This document shows positions 8,533-19,200 of a DNA stretch of 64,000 nucleotides, one piece after another (the first letter of the stretch is position 1; every line of letters starts with the position of its first letter). The position numbers were made by a program, and so were the translations under genes. The notes beneath the pieces were generated by a model. It did no database searches. It saw nothing but the letters and a program-made list of their open reading frames with translations, and was not told the origin of the DNA. Origin of the DNA: JACJXF01 sp964349045 (GTDB taxonomy: Bacteria > Bacteroidota > Bacteroidia > Bacteroidales > GCA-2748055); contig CAYGFI010000006.1 in NCBI GenBank assembly GCA_964349045.1, positions 16,253-80,252 of the forward strand, given 5' to 3'.

Positions 8533-10230
8533 TTAATTGGCCAATTGGGTCACCAGTTCCTGGCAACGCGCCCGATAGCTATCCAATATCTTCGCATATT
8601 CCGGATTATCCGCCAGGTTTTTCTTCTCGCCCGGATCTTCTTTCAGGTTAAAAAGCTCTTCATAAATTGGTTGTTCTCCATTTATGGAAAGTTGAGGTAA
8701 GTATTTATTCCGGTCATTTTCTCTACTAAAATACCGAATATACTTATACTCTTTTCCACGGACTGCTTCATGTCTTGGATAGCCTTGATCTGTAAATAAA
8801 TTCTCCAGAAAAACATCCTCTCTCCAGGCTATATTCTTGCCTTCAATTAAGGGTAACATACTTTTGCCATGATATGTATCAGGGGTCTTAATACCACACA
8901 TATCCAATATTGTTGCAGGTATATCCTGACCAACCACAAGTTGTTCAGCTTGCATTCCTTGTCTCTTTTTCGGGAGTAAGGGCGAATAGATTATTAATGG
9001 AACATGAACAGATTCCTCGTATAAAATACTTTTTCCACCCAGTCCGTGTTCTCCTAAAAACAAGCCATTGTCCGAACAATACACAATAATGGTGTTTTGA
9101 TCTTCATCAATATCTATCAATAGTTGCCTGAGTTTAGCCATGAACTGGTCAATGGCATAAACTGATCTCATCATCTTTATTTTCTCATTCATCAGAGCAG
9201 GTTTGTTCCAGGTTACATAATAGGACATCAGATCTTCTTTGGCAAAAACATCCTTGGGAAGAGCTATCTCCTGAGGATAACCTTCAGGAAACGGGATTTC
9301 ATCTTTTTGATCTTCGTAAAGGCTATAATAAAATTCCGGATCTCCCTGGCGTGCTCCCATGCCTAAACTGCTTGCAGCATGTGGAAGATTGAAATTAATC
9401 CATGCGCAGAATGGTTTATCGGGATCACGACGCTTCAAATTGTCCTTAACTGAGATGTCGGCATTTTCAAAAAAGTAGTCCATTTCATTTCCGTTTTTCA
9501 GGAAAGCCTCGGTAGCTTCGAACAATCCTTCCACCTGAGTAGGGTTTTTCAGGTTCGAAAAGACCTTGTGTTTATCCAGATAAAATCCAAGATGCCCTTC
9601 CTTGAAATAACAAAAATCTATGTTCTCTTTAAGTGGGGTATTGTCTCTATCGGCAATCTTGGTATGGTGCTTTCCGATAAATGCCGTGGAATAGCCAGCT
9701 TTGTTCAGCTGCATTATCCAACTATTATTGAAAATCTCTTCCGAAATTATGTTATTTGATACATAATTAAATCCGATATGATTCTTTCTTTCCCACTGTC
9801 CCGTGAAAATATTAGCACGGCTTGGGCCGCATATAGGACTGGTGATGAATGCGTTACTGAAAAATACCCCTTCCCGTGCCAGCTGATCAAGATTAGGCGT
9901 TTGGGTAACAGGATCGCCCGTTATCCCTAAGGAATTGTAACGCTGATCATCTGAAAAAACGAAAATCACGTTTGGTTGCTTTATTTTCTTTCCTCCAGCT
10001 GCAAAAGTTGAGTATGGCAGGGCAATTAAACAAAGCAAGGCAAAATTGATCGACTTGCTAAATGCTTTAATTTGATTATAAAAACTTTCCTGAATGATAC
10101 CGTCATTGCTCAATGGTAAATCACAGGTAACAGCTCCGGAATTATCGTTGAAATTTTCCTGGTCACTCATCAGGGCGGACCGTGTTGATTCACATGTAGT
10201 ACTAAGGAGAAATTCAGTAAAGCTTTTCAT
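8533..10230 (-). CDS. Sulfatase (S1 family)
   Basis: Formylglycine sulfatase with the canonical CGPSR site (Cys134 to Arg138) followed by ANIFTG, a metal Asp pair at 94-95 (SDDQRYNSLG) and GKHHTK further on. Unusually, the hydrophobic export segment (INFALLCLIALPYSTFA) is at residues 61-77. It follows a 60-residue polar leader with no Met after residue 21, so either the leader is real or the true start uses an unrecognised codon. No T9SS tail is present, so the product should stay in the periplasm or be surface-bound by other means. The gene is separated from the esterase at 8336 by 196 bp in which I see nothing distinctive, so it may be its own transcription unit. Confidence 0.9.
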   Translation of the reverse strand: MKSFTEFLLSTTCESTRSALMSDQENFNDNSGAVTCDLPLSNDGIIQESFYNQIKAFSKSINFALLCLIALPYSTFAAGGKKIKQPNVIFVFSDDQRYNSLGITGDPVTQTPNLDQLAREGVFFSNAFITSPICGPSRANIFTGQWERKNHIGFNYVSNNIISEEIFNNSWIMQLNKAGYSTAFIGKHHTKIADRDNTPLKENIDFCYFKEGHLGFYLDKHKVFSNLKNPTQVEGLFEATEAFLKNGNEMDYFFENADISVKDNLKRRDPDKPFCAWINFNLPHAASSLGMGARQGDPEFYYSLYEDQKDEIPFPEGYPQEIALPKDVFAKEDLMSYYVTWNKPALMNEKIKMMRSVYAIDQFMAKLRQLLIDIDEDQNTIIVYCSDNGLFLGEHGLGGKSILYEESVHVPLIIYSPLLPKKRQGMQAEQLVVGQDIPATILDMCGIKTPDTYHGKSMLPLIEGKNIAWREDVFLENLFTDQGYPRHEAVRGKEYKYIRYFSRENDRNKYLPQLSINGEQPIYEELFNLKEDPGEKKNLADNPEYAKILDSYRARCQELVTQLAN

Positions 10231-10309
10231 ATTTTTTTCAGTTTGATCTATTTCCTCAATATGGATTGATATGGTATTGCCATCATTTTATTTTGCGGAA
10301 TTGCCAAAT

Positions 10310-11050
10310 TTATATTCCACGGTTTGTGGCATCGCCGGGTGAATCAAGATTAATATTATAAGTGATATCCCAATTACCCCTTGATGAATTATACTCGGTT
10401 TGCCAGAAATCATTGCCATAAACTGACTGGTCGACCTTCTCCCACTTACTGTCAACCTTTCTGTATAACTCTGGATTCCGGTAGCTTCCAACATTGCTAA
10501 TGGTTAACGGAACGTACCCAATACCACCTGTAACGGAGAACCGGGCAATGCTGTTATCAGCCTCAATTTTTATAGGATAGTTATTAATCAGGGTTCCGGT
10601 TGTTATATCAATATCGAGATCATTTCCGATGGCTTCCCTGTAAACCAATTCCCAGGTATTGGTCTTTTCAGACAATGCTCTGGTAAAATTCTGGTTGGGG
10701 CCATAATAGTGATTCGCAATTTCCGGAACGATAAAAAGCACTATTTCGGCCTCTATATAATCGCCTGCCAGGAAAGAGTTGCACGCTGCCAGACCATTTA
10801 AATTGCTGCCCCTGAAATGAGTCCAATTCCGGGTAGATTCCTGGGCAAGTGCTTTCTCAAATATTGTCAACAAAAATAAAATAGTGATGATGGTAAGGAA
10901 TTTTCTGTTCACCTTTTTATGACTTGGTAATTCAATCAAATTATAAGATGCTGCCCGGGTATACGACCAATCTAAATGCCATTCTTTCAATGGATTTCTA
11001 TTATCCTGGTCGCCTGAAGTTGCTATTGCTAAGAATTTTATAACTCTCAT
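10310..11050 (-). pseudogene. Chimeric remnant: PQQ-propeller-type N-terminus joined to a lipoprotein C-terminus
   Basis: This 246-codon frame joins two unrelated pieces. The N-terminal part, from a probable GTG start at 10912, encodes a signal peptide (FLTIITILFLLTIFEKALAQ) and TRNWTHFRGSNLNGLA, the opening motif of PQQ-binding-like beta-propeller proteins. At about 10785 it switches to CNSFLAGDYIEAEIV and continues as an exact copy of the last 150 or so residues of the 27499-30120 lipoprotein. Near its end a one-base change against the other copy shifts the frame (DSPGDATNRGI instead of DSPGDAMQTVEYK). Neither half is complete. It is most likely non-functional, or a mis-assembly joint. Confidence 0.75.
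10328..10785. repeat. 458-bp direct repeat, copy 1
   Basis: Identical base for base, as read by eye, to 27541-27998 in the same orientation. Weaker similarity extends on the low-coordinate side to about 10262 (partner 27474). On the high side, identity stops abruptly at 10785, where the propeller-type sequence begins. It corresponds to the C-terminal coding part of the unknown lipoprotein. Confidence 0.9.
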
Positions 11051-11217
11051 GGTTTTATTTTATCTTGACCTCCTATACCATCAGCTGACGAAAGCTCGTA
11101 ATTCCGGAAGTTTACCTGCAATTCTCCGATAGTCAGTCCGGGATATTAAATTTGACTCCTTCAAACTTTTCTTTTTTTTGGGTTTTTTAGGTAATGGAAT
11201 AGGGCGTCTTATTAGAT
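11051..11217. other. Non-coding spacer before the GH106 fragment
   Basis: AT-rich stretch between the chimeric remnant and the GH106 3' fragment. A T-rich run lies near 11170-11190. I see no gene, repeat or clear terminator hairpin in it. Confidence 0.4.
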
Positions 11218-11386
11218 TGTCTCCTAATTACTGTTTTTCATTGGTCAACGACATTTCTTAAAACAGCTGTGTTAATCTGTACCGGTCCAATTAAACCTGA
11301 AGGCAGTAATTCGGAATCCTTCTCGTAATGTCTCCAGGTAGTCCATGCAATTCTTTCACTTTCAGGTCTGGAATTTTCTCCCGGAT
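11218..11386 (-). pseudogene. 3' fragment of a GH106 gene (copy of the 16207 gene end)
   Basis: Aligns over its whole length with 16204-16371, the last 55 or so codons of the intact GH106 gene at 16207-19428. Scattered base differences and a small indel before the stop change the ending (NVVDQ instead of NVDLPMKNSN). Encoded residues such as ERIAWTTWRHYEKDSELL are shared. Similarity ends just past the stop codon in both copies. It is the stump of a second copy of that gene, lying directly downstream of the URO-D gene. Confidence 0.85.
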
Positions 11387-11414
11387 AACGAAAGCATCGA
11401 AGTTGCTGAAACCT

Positions 11415-12497
11415 TCACTCTCCTCTGATGGCTTCAAAAACAGCCAGGATATTTTCAACAGGTATATCGTCCTGGACATTATGGGCAGGTGCCGCAATAT
11501 ATCCGCCACCTGTTCCGAAAATTTCCATCCTTCGTTTTATTTCTTCTTTAATTGAAGCGGGATTCCCATTGGGCAAGAGGTCCTGTACACAAATACCACC
11601 AAAAAAGATCAGGTCTTTGCCGTATTCTTTTTTCAGGAATTCGGGTGTCATACCTTTTGCCAGAGGTTGCAAAGGATTGAGAATGTCCAACCCGACTTCA
11701 ATGAAATCGGGGATAATCGGTAAAATCGAACCACATGAATGCCAGGCCAGTTTGATGTCCGGATTCATGCTCCTGAATTCTTCAAACATTTTCCTGATCC
11801 TTGGTTTAAAGATGCTTCTCCAAAGATCAGGGTCTATTATCATACTGTCCTGACTGCCGAAATCATCGCCGCACCAGAGCATGTCTACTCCCTGCCGGAT
11901 AAGCTCTTTCCCTGTTTCCGTATTAATGTTCATAATCTTGTCCAGCAATGGATGAAGGTAACCGGGATCAAGTAACAAATCAATCAACATTTTTTCCAGG
12001 CCGGTAAGATACCATGAAGTTTCAAAAATGGTGCATTCCAGGTCACCAACCAGGCCGTAGGTTTGGCCAAACTCAGAGATATTCTGCTTCGCTGCATCGA
12101 ACCTGCCAGGCCCGAAAGGATCAGGGAAAGAGAAATTATCAATATCATCCCTCGTTTCTGCATTGGCCAAAGGAAAAGAGTAAAACTCATTGTAAAGCCC
12201 CGCATTTTTAAAAATCATTCCCCATTCGTTTCTGATCAATCCATCAGATGTTTGCACAGTGGGGCGGTCAGTCTGACTGCAGGCTGCCACACCCACGGCA
12301 TCATTACCCAGATGAGTCAAAAGATTCATATGCGAGATACGTGTCGAGAGCAGAGAGTCATAAGGCTCTTCGTAGGGCAGACCCACAGCATCCGAAAGTT
12401 TTCGGGCTGCCTGGGGCGTAAGGGTTACCATTACCGGCGGCCGGTCGGGGTTTCCCCTGTTGATAGTTGTAATGAACCTTTCTCTTGGAGTCATCAT
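11415..12497 (-). CDS. URO-D/MtaA-family protein
   Basis: Belongs to the uroporphyrinogen decarboxylase-like barrel superfamily that also holds corrinoid methyltransferases. The start MTPRERF and the motif LAWHSCGS are typical. His253-x-Cys255 with Cys303 (FGGIC) matches the HxC...C zinc site of methyltransferase-type members, and the heme-pathway signature is absent, so heme synthesis is unlikely. It has no signal peptide, is cytoplasmic, and its 360 residues suggest it is full length. Members of this family often sit in sugar-catabolic clusters, with unknown reaction. The gene lies just downstream of a GH106 gene, and a fragment of a second copy lies at 20885-20976 beside a fragment of the same GH106 gene. 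Confidence 0.85.
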   Translation of the reverse strand: MMTPRERFITTINRGNPDRPPVMVTLTPQAARKLSDAVGLPYEEPYDSLLSTRISHMNLLTHLGNDAVGVAACSQTDRPTVQTSDGLIRNEWGMIFKNAGLYNEFYSFPLANAETRDDIDNFSFPDPFGPGRFDAAKQNISEFGQTYGLVGDLECTIFETSWYLTGLEKMLIDLLLDPGYLHPLLDKIMNINTETGKELIRQGVDMLWCGDDFGSQDSMIIDPDLWRSIFKPRIRKMFEEFRSMNPDIKLAWHSCGSILPIIPDFIEVGLDILNPLQPLAKGMTPEFLKKEYGKDLIFFGGICVQDLLPNGNPASIKEEIKRRMEIFGTGGGYIAAPAHNVQDDIPVENILAVFEAIRGE

Positions 12498-12558
12498 GGT
12501 AATACGGAATTATGGTTAATGAAACAGGATTTTGCATCTTTCATTCGCTATTGCTTTA

Positions 12559-15554
12559 TTAGTTGCCGGAATAATATGATTGAACAGAGACTGGTCCAAG
12601 AAGGCCGGAAGGCAAAAGGGGAGAATCCTTTCGGTAGTGGATGCATGAGGTGAAAGTGTATCTGCCTGAAGTTCTATTCCTTCCGGTCTTGAACCATTCG
12701 GGCCATTCATACAATGCCAGACAATCATGCCAGTTTCCTTCCGGAACTTCTATCCACGTTGCGTCCTGAGAAAGCTGCTCATCACCAATCAGGCGGTTGG
12801 TCCAAAGATTTACCACTGAAATCTCCAATTCGTTTTTACCCTTTCGCAGTGCATCAGTAACGTTTACCCTGTACGGGGGTTTCCATGCAATTCCGCAATC
12901 CTGTCCGTTAAGCTTAACATGAGCGATAATCTCAACAGAACCCAAGTCAAGGAATATTGTTTCTGAGGGAATCGATTCATCAAGTTCAAAACTTGTGCGG
13001 TAAACTGCCGTACCTGAATAGTATTTAATGGACGGTTCATCGTTAGTACTCCAATCTGAGAGATGATTAAAAATGACCGGCTCAACTGGTCCACCCCATT
13101 TTGGATCAAACGAAACTTGCACTGGCTATTTAGTTCCCTGACCATTTGAATATCTTTAAAATTTTTTTCTATTCGCTTTTTCGTAAAGTTCTTTGACGAT
13201 TCGTTTCTTTCCCTGAAAACCACAAACCAACTCTGCTTTGGCTCAAAATGCAAGTCAATACTGATCCTTCCCTTGTATTCATTGAACTCCGGTAATTCCC
13301 TTATTAATCCTGTCTCAGGGTCCCAAAGTTCAGGTTGTTTACCTGAAATCCGGAAGGTACATATAATATTTTCGGTAGTTTCATCCTGGTGCGAAATAAA
13401 GTAAATGTCTGCATCCATTGTCCTGCGATGAATATAATGCAGGTCACCTCCTTCAAAGTCGGGAGAAAGCTGGTCTTCCCTGAATACTGAAGAAAGAGTT
13501 TTTCCTGAGATTACCCTGTTGCTATCCCACAATTCTGCAGCAATCTCTCGAATCTTTTTTTCGCTTTCAAAGGAATCACTAAGGCTGGGACTGCCCATAG
13601 GTTTTACCCCACCAATCACTTTGGCACCGGCATCTACCAGCTCCTTGATTTTAGACACTAAAGTGAGTGTCATACGATCGGTATCGGGCAATTTAAGATA
13701 ACGGTAGCTCATTCCGGAGGGCAGAACGATCCGGCCATTCTTTACGCTCATTTGAAGCATCATTTCTGAAGAACAGAAATCAAAATCATATCCCTTGGGT
13801 ATATCAAGCTGCATAAAATTAATATTCAAAGGTGCGCCCTCACCATAACAATATGCAACATCTGCAACGAATTCTCCCTGCCGGAGCAAAAACTGGCATC
13901 TCGTCAGATATTCCATCCAGGGCTTTGCATAATCCCACCAGGTATTGAACCGGTCGAAATGTCCACCCCATCGGTGATGCGTCAAGCCTGGCACCATGTT
14001 ATCATATGGCTGATGGGTGGAACAGTGGAGAATCATGCGGTTGATTCCCTCGCAGAATCGTTTATCACCTGATGCCTTTAAAATATAAGGATGATCTTGC
14101 CAGGCATCGTCAGAAGTAAAAGCCTCTGCCCCTGTCACAGATTTACCATAGGTGTGTGCAGCCGAAGACATTACCTTGCTTGAGGGTGCATATGCGCTTA
14201 ATGGATTAACAGGTAATTCGCTTTCGCGTTCCCGCCAGAATTCTGCCACAGGCATATCAATGCCCCCCGCAGCAGAAAGATTGTCTGTACATACGTGTCC
14301 ATAAGCTTCAACCGCCATTTTAATTCCATGTGCTTCTGCCAGCTCATGGAGGTGGCCGAAATAGTTGTCCCTGATCAGATTACTTACTGTGTTTCGGACG
14401 TCCCAAAGGAATCGCTCTGATTCCTCCACACTACCCAGCACTCGCCCTGCAAAGACAGGAAGCCAGGTACGAATATCGTATCCTCTGCGGGCATGAAATT
14501 CATCAGGAAAGCTTGCTGTCCAGTTCTGTCCGCCTGCTTCCCAACTGTCGATAAACACGTAGTTTAATGACTTACCGGCTAAGGATCCGGCTCCTTTAAA
14601 GATATTTTTCAGGAAAGCATTATAATGAGTCTTGATTCCGATTTTGGCCAATCGATCGCACTCAAGACCTATTACCGGTGCAGGGCCGGGTTTGGTGAGT
14701 TGATATTTGGAGGCATGACCGAAACGCATGATCAGCCATTTCCCATCGGGAGGATTCCATTCCAGTTCTCCTTCGGCCGTCATATTTCCGGTTAGGTCAA
14801 CAATATGACTCAGTGATGCAATAGCTTTAGGGGGTGGTTCATAAAATCTCATATCTGGAGGATTGTTGGTAGTTCCATCTTTACTATTCAAACCCGGGAT
14901 ACGAAAATTCCTGGCCTGCGTTGTTTCTGGCAGTGGTAACGCAATTACGGCGATATCCTTATACGAATCTGTTAATTCGATCTGATTAAGAAGTTCCTCT
15001 CTGAGCACTGAACCGGGATGTAATCGAACTGAAGCGGAAAAATCTTTCGATACCTGAGGTTTTGGTAGTAAAATTGTGACTTTCTGCCCGCCAACGACCT
15101 CCGTTTCGCTCCAATACAACTTTTGCATAGATAGTTCAGGAGTAATATGAAGGCCACCGTTTCCATACCCAAAATCCGCGGAGAGACCAAATTCCATTTC
15201 CAGGCGATTGCACTCACTTATAGCCCATTGTATGCATTCATGCCATTGAGAACTCAGTGGTTGTACTGGCCCGTCCGGGGCTCCCTTAACTTCCATCCTG
15301 ATCACACCTCCGATTCCTGCTCTTTTTAAAGCTTCCAGGTCACGTGTGATACCTTCTTTGGATATGTTACCATTGATCCAAAACCACATGGTCCATGGTT
15401 TAAATGAATCAGGAGGTGACCGGAAGGCTTCTTTCATTTCGGCAATGGATAAGCTATTATTGTTTTTCTCAGGGATTGAACTCAGACATCCCGAAAAAAT
15501 ACCTGCAAATAGTAATAAACAGATACAAATGATTGCGCTAATTATATACTTCAT
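12559..15554 (-). pseudogene. GH106 alpha-L-rhamnosidase (copy a), frameshifted with internal deletion
   Basis: Family GH106 lipoprotein (lipobox IFSGC, Cys23) with the hallmark MWFWINGNISKEGITRDLE near residue 56. Candidate catalytic acids are Glu416 (AVEAYGH) and Glu477 (GAEAFTS), aligned with the intact paralogues. The frame is good down to about 13122 (VRELNSQ) and then shifts. The C-terminal galactose-binding-like domain continues in another frame from 13122 to 12559, with residues such as SFDPKWGGPVEPVIF and IKYYSGTAVY. Against the 16207 paralogue about 40 residues are missing at the junction, so the lesion is a deletion, not a simple base slip. A catalytic domain without its last domain could still be made (896 residues with a nonsense tail). 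Activity is doubtful. Confidence 0.85.
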
Positions 15555-15610
15555 TTTATAATAATTTTAGTGTTTGTCTAAAAAGTTCGCTATTTGCGTT
15601 ATGCTCGTCC

Positions 15611-15685
15611 GAAAATTGCTAATTTACGTCCAGTAAATTGCGTATTTTCGAAGATACGCCAACTCCGCCTTAGGCGGATATGGCG
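15611..15685. repeat. Two adjacent inverted repeats (hairpin element)
   Basis: 15611-15649 folds as an imperfect palindrome with outer arms GAAAAT and ATTTTC and inner arms TAATTTAC and GTAAATT. 15657-15685 folds as CGCCA..TCCGCC / GGCGGA..TGGCG around TTA. A further CGTAT..ATACG pair bridges them (15641-15658). They lie between the GH106a start (15554) and a foreign-looking fragment. They could be a small mobile hairpin element (MITE or REP-like) or a terminator. No coding potential is seen. Confidence 0.6.
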
Positions 15686-16203
15686 ATACGCGGTCGCATG
15701 CTTTGCGGCCATTGGTTTCCATGGTCGGTCCCTTGACCTTCTTGTCGGAGAATGTTTTGGATTCCTGGCGACCAAGGCACTTCGCCACGGCTTGAGGCCA
15801 CGAGTGGCTCGTCATCGAGGATGCCTTCAAGCACCCTTCCTAACGCCCACCCGAAATTCCGCTTCAGACTGCCATACACCGCATCGGTGAAGCGTGCGCC
15901 GGATTCGGGATTGAGATTATCGAACCAGACGCCGTAGCCTCTGACACGGTAAATGCCGATGCCCTTAATCAGATCGAGTTGCTCATCAATCAGCGCGGGC
16001 GTCATCTGCGTGTCCTTCCAAAACCAGAGCATGGCAGGCCTGTTCTCCAGCGGCGGATCGGCAAAATCCCGGGCGTCAAGCTGAGCGGCAGGCAATGCCA
16101 GCATGTCGTCGCCGACGATATTTAGCTCCACGGCAAAGCCAAAAACGGCCGATGCCATACCGGCCGTTATAATAATGGTTCGCATAATCTTTTTCATTGT
16201 CAT
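15670..16203 (-). pseudogene. Truncated GH106-like fragment of foreign composition
   Basis: The frame opens with a signal peptide (TMKKIMRTIIITAGMASAVF) and PPLENRPAMLWFWKDTQMTP, a GH106-type N-terminus. It jumps to NPESGARFTDAVYG and LEGILDDEPLVASSRGEVPW, conserved blocks from further into such proteins, and ends after 177 codons. A functional member would need some 900-1000 residues, so this is a condensed remnant with internal deletions. It is visibly richer in G+C than its neighbours. Its ATG follows the upstream GH106 stop codon after only three bases (TAG GAG ATG). Transfer from a Planctomycetes, Verrucomicrobia or Lentisphaerae-type relative is inferred from composition and style only. 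Confidence 0.65.
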
Positions 16204-16206
16204 CTC

Positions 16207-19200
16207 CTAATTACTGTTTTTCATTGGCAAATCGACATTTCTTAATACGGCTGTGTTAATCTTTACTGGTCCAATTAAACCTGAAGGCAGCAATTCGGAA
16301 TCTTTCTCGTAATGTCTCCACGTAGTCCATGCAATTCTTTCGCTTTCAGGTCTGGAATTCCCTCCCAGATACCATTCTGGCATTAAAAGAAGACCTTTAC
16401 CACGTGGAATTCCAATTCTACCACCGGGTCGAACCTCGTCAACCCAAATATCCTCATCAGGATGCTGCATATCACCAATGACGCGATTTGGCCAAAGGTT
16501 GGTTACCCGCACCTCAAGCCTGTTGGTCCCTTCTTTACATACGTCAGTTATGTCAACCGAAAAAGGAGGTTTCCAGAAAATTCCAAGATCCCTGCCATTC
16601 AGTTTTACCTCTGCTATAACCCGGACTTCACCCAGATCAAGGGTGACAGAATGATTATTATTGCCGGTTATATTCCCTGGCAACTCAAATTCCGTCATGT
16701 AGACTGCCGTTCCGGAAAAATACTTCACACCTTCATTGGGGTGCTTTGTCCAGCAAGCCAATTTGTCAAGATTTATTTGCGCAGGAGCTCCCAATCCTGA
16801 AGGAAAACTTAGTGTCCATGGCCCTGCGATATCTATTGCCGGAGGTACATCGTTAATGGATATCAGAATACCTTCACTTGCTGAGGTTGATATCCTGTAT
16901 TGGCCATTTTCCCATGCTCGCAGGAATCTGTTCTCATTTATGGTCTCTATGTCTGCCGGTATGCTGCCAAAAGCAGGATCATATATATTTTTCCCATTAA
17001 AGGTAATATTCTCCAATGAATACTCTTTTTCAGGTTTTCGGAAGACCACAAACACGGAACCTGCAGGATCAAGTGTTATGTTCGCAAGAGTACGCCCATC
17101 CTCCGTGTGAGAATATATGGCAAGTTCATTTATTTCGCCATTATAAGGATCCCATAATTCAGGGATTTTTCCGTTTACCCTGAAAACACATTTGTAAGTT
17201 TTTCTTTCATGGTATTGATTAGATAGAAAATAAACATCGGCATTTCCGATTTGGCGATGAATGTATTCAATACCAATACCTGGAAACTGTGTTCCTTTAG
17301 CCACTGAAGCGTTCATTACCTCAAAATCCGGTTTTATTTCATATTTTTTCAGAATATCAGCAAGCGACATGTTTTCTCCGGTGGTAAAAACGTTCTTCAT
17401 GTTCCAGATTCTTTCTGCCAGGTACTGTACTTCCTGATCACAATCGGGGTACCCTGTCAAACCGGGAGAAGCAACAGGTTTGTTACCGACTATTATTGCT
17501 CCGGCTTTCGCCAAATCATGGATTTTATTCAGTAATTCCGGCCGCATTTGAGCTTTTGAGTCAATTACCAGCATTTTATAGGATAATCCATGGGATAGCA
17601 CAAGGCTTCCATTTTCCACATTCATCATCATTATACCCTCGCCACTTCCGGCATCATAGTCGTAGCCCCATGGTATGTAAGGATCGAGATTCTCACGCAA
17701 ACCAATAGGTAGCGGTGCTTGTTCCCCCACGAAATAATAGATATCAATAACTGGTTTGCCTTCCTGCAGCATGTATTGACAGCGTGTCAGGTACTTCACC
17801 CATGCTGCTCCCTGTTCCCACCATGTATTGTTACGATTGAACTGAATCCCATGCGGGCCCATCGTCATTCCGGGCTTTACATAAGGATCTATATTTGGCT
17901 GATGGGCATAAGTGTGGAAGCTGAATTGATTTACTCCCTGGCAAAAAAAGAAATCTCCCTGTGATTTAAGTGAGTAAGGATGATTCACCCATCCTGCATC
18001 CTCTGGGGCGCCGGTGGTGTAGGCTTCCGCACTGGCAATTTTCTTGTTAAATACGTGTGCGGTGGAGGAGGCCTGTTTACTTGTTACGTGAAGTCCGGTC
18101 TGTCCTTCCTTCACCCAGAATTCACCCATGGGTATATCTACAACAGACCCTACAGAGAGATTGTTAAAGGATGCTGTTCGTCCATTATGTTCTGCACGCA
18201 ATTGCATCCCATTATTGTGGCACATCTCAGCGAACTGGCCATAATAATTATCCATGTAGAGATCGGATACTGTGCGGCGAAAATCCCAGAGAAAACGTTC
18301 GGTCACTTCCCGGCTTTCAACTATCCAGCCCATGAGGCAGGGTAGATAGGGGACTAAAGAATAACCTGTCCTTTTTTCAAATTCCTCTTGGAACTCGTGT
18401 GTCCAGGCTTGGTAACCGGCCTCATAGCTATCAAGCAGAACCGATTTAAAGGTATTGCCTGTAAGCTTTCCTGCCTTATCAATGATTGGTTTTATTGCAT
18501 TATTCCAATGGAGTTCTGCTGCCTTTCTTGAAAGCTTATCAATCTCAAAGCCTGTGCCCTCCGGAGGAGCGGGGTGGTTGGTATTGCCACGCGGTGTGTA
18601 TCCAATTCTAAAAACAGTCCAGTCACCTTCGGGAACATCCCAATACAGGATAGCATGGGTACTTGTGCTTTTCTGGTATGTATGGATATATTTCTCAAGG
18701 TTAACGATAGTATTTGCTTTAATTATATCTTCTGGATTGTCTTCTTTTAAATCCGGCAAAACCTCTTTGTTAATTATCCACGCAGCCGCATTGCCAAGGG
18801 ATTTCTTTTCCCAGTCCAGAAGTCGCGAAGATGGCAAACCATTGTTTTGCACATCCGGGAAAGCCATGATCGCTATATCCCTGTAATAGCCTAAGTTTGT
18901 CGAAGGTTGGTCTAATGGTAAGGCTAATTTTTCAGGGCCCTTTACTTTTATTTCAACAGAGACAAGTTCAAACATATTATTATCGGGAGTAACCCATGGT
19001 CCTCCGGTTGTCCCCCAACCAGCACAGTTGAAGGCAGATGCTTCTAATCCCAGTCTTTCACTTTCTTTCATCGCATGAGCCATTAATTCATACCATTTTG
19101 TGCTGCCATAATTAACTGGTCCCTTTGGAATGGAATTTTCCAGGTGGAATGCCTGCCAACCGGCAATACCCACACGCTGCATTGCTTCAAGGTCTGCTGT

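Noticed and set aside
11415..12497. Heme-synthesis uroporphyrinogen decarboxylase (hemE)
   Set aside because: The HxC...C metal site and the catabolic context point to the methyltransferase-like branch of the superfamily.
11328..12653. Several plus-strand open frames of 65-196 codons
   Set aside because: Antisense to the URO-D and GH106a genes; no recognisable protein motif.
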